Positions 63,364-64,000 of a stretch of DNA of 64,000 nucleotides are shown here, piece after piece (the stretch's first letter is position 1; every line of letters begins with the position of its first letter). The position numbers and the translations under genes are program-made. The notes under the pieces are model-generated. The model was given only the letters and a program-made list of their open reading frames with translations. It was not told the DNA's origin and made no database searches. Where the stretch lies: NCBI RefSeq assembly GCF_030411995.1, contig NZ_JASNRC010000007.1:25481-89480 (forward strand). The letters are read 5' to 3'. Origin of the DNA: Massilia sp. YIM B02769 (lineage in GTDB: Bacteria; Pseudomonadota; Gammaproteobacteria; Burkholderiales; Burkholderiaceae_D).

Positions 63364-64000
63364 CAGTTACGCACATAGGTTTTCCACGCCAGCCACAGCT
63401 TGCGCAGCGGCGTGAGGGAGATGCGCTGGGTCAGCACGTGGTACTTGTCGCGCGCGATTTCCTCTAACAGGGTCCGGTAGATGGCCGACATCATCAGGCC
63501 CGGGCGTTGGGCGCGCCGGTCTTCCTTCGGCAGGGCGGCCAGGGCTTCGTCGTACATCTTCTGGGCGCGCTCGGTCTGGAAGGCCATCAGGGCCTCGAAC
63601 TTCTCGCTGTGGCGCGCGTTCAGCAGGTCCGCCGCGGTCACGCCGAACTGCTGCAGCTCGTTCACCGGCAGGTAGATGCGGCCCTTGCGCGCATCTTCGC
63701 CGACGTCGCGGATGATGTTGGTCAGCTGGAAGGCCAGGCCGAGCTTTTCGGCGTACTCCAGGGTTTGCGGATTCTTGTACCCGAAGATGCTGGCCGACAG
63801 GATGCCGACCACGCCGGCCACGTGCCAGCAGTACTTCTTCAGGCCGGCGTAATCGAGGTAACGGCTCTGGTCGAGGTCCATCTCCATGCCGTCGACGATC
63901 GCCTGCAAATGCTGCTCCTGCAGATTGTAGGCGCTCAGGTGAGGCTGCAGGGCCTGGGTCACCGGGTGCGTCGGCGTGCCCTTGTACATGTTGGAGACTT
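63363..64000 (-). CDS. hpnD: Presqualene diphosphate synthase (partial; 5' end beyond the window)
   Basis: About 212 C-terminal residues of a squalene/phytoene synthase family protein. DGMEMDLDQSRYLDY and YCWHVAGVVG precede QLTNIIRDVGEDARKGR, the second Asp-rich substrate-binding motif. It joins two farnesyl diphosphates to presqualene diphosphate. The first Asp-rich motif and the start codon lie to the right of the window. The reading frame is open through the edge, so this is truncation by the window, not decay. Confidence 0.92.
   Translation of the reverse strand, partial: VSNMYKGTPTHPVTQALQPHLSAYNLQEQHLQAIVDGMEMDLDQSRYLDYAGLKKYCWHVAGVVGILSASIFGYKNPQTLEYAEKLGLAFQLTNIIRDVGEDARKGRIYLPVNELQQFGVTAADLLNARHSEKFEALMAFQTERAQKMYDEALAALPKEDRRAQRPGLMMSAIYRTLLEEIARDKYHVLTQRISLTPLRKLWLAWKTYVRN

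Overview
The window is GC-rich throughout, with dense, tightly packed genes and short intergenic gaps. Gene content points to a betaproteobacterium of the Burkholderiales, most likely Oxalobacteraceae (Massilia/Telluria-like). The reasons are two cyanophycin synthetases next to cyanophycinase and isoaspartyl peptidase, the thrC-moeA-moaD order, hpnD-hpnE, many hybrid sensor kinases, and a family of palindromic intergenic repeats. This placement is inference from gene content and no database was searched. I see no rRNA, tRNA, CRISPR array, prophage or transposase.

Layout. 0-9.6 kb: a very large helicase-nuclease, a YceI protein, a TetR regulator divergent from a metallo-hydrolase lipoprotein with a perfect palindrome between them, a 2-hydroxyacid dehydrogenase, and a universal stress protein plus hemerythrin-like pair behind a perfect FNR/ANR box. 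10-18.6 kb: a small HAD/trehalose-phosphate-synthase-like remnant, an MscS channel, DNA polymerase II, a hybrid kinase, a TerC-CBS protein and a small unknown. 18.8-21.6 kb: an aromatic-type FAD monooxygenase divergent from a phosphofructokinase. 21.7-30.7 kb: the cyanophycin locus. A heme-oxygenase-like (diiron type) enzyme and cphA run rightward; isoaspartyl peptidase, cyanophycinase and a second cphA run leftward as a tight operon and converge on the first. This is a full store-and-release cycle for Asp/Arg nitrogen.

30.9-43.4 kb: DUF2244 protein, YegD-like Hsp70, DnaQ-like exonuclease, an 11-repeat Sel1 protein, a secreted prolyl oligopeptidase, an ECF sigma/anti-sigma pair facing a duplicated DUF4394 lipoprotein, and a second hybrid kinase. 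43.6-51.3 kb: an XRE-cupin regulator divergent from a threonine-degradation operon (kbl, SDR-type threonine dehydrogenase, L-serine ammonia-lyase), then thrC-moeA-moaD. 51.5-64 kb: an orphan TRAP binding protein, a four-gene operon built around a small XRE regulator, a BaiN-like flavoprotein, a small Cys/His secreted protein with a ZnuD-like TonB receptor, a DUF6869 protein, a secreted gluzincin-like protein, a small-peptide/DUF1700/DUF2807 envelope group, and hpnE with the 3' part of hpnD, which runs off the right edge.

The most distinctive signals outside coding sequence are the GTAGGGTGG...CCACCCTAC repeats at five loci, which often touch or supply the stop codon of the gene they follow, and several clean operator-like palindromes that can be assigned to specific regulators or promoters.
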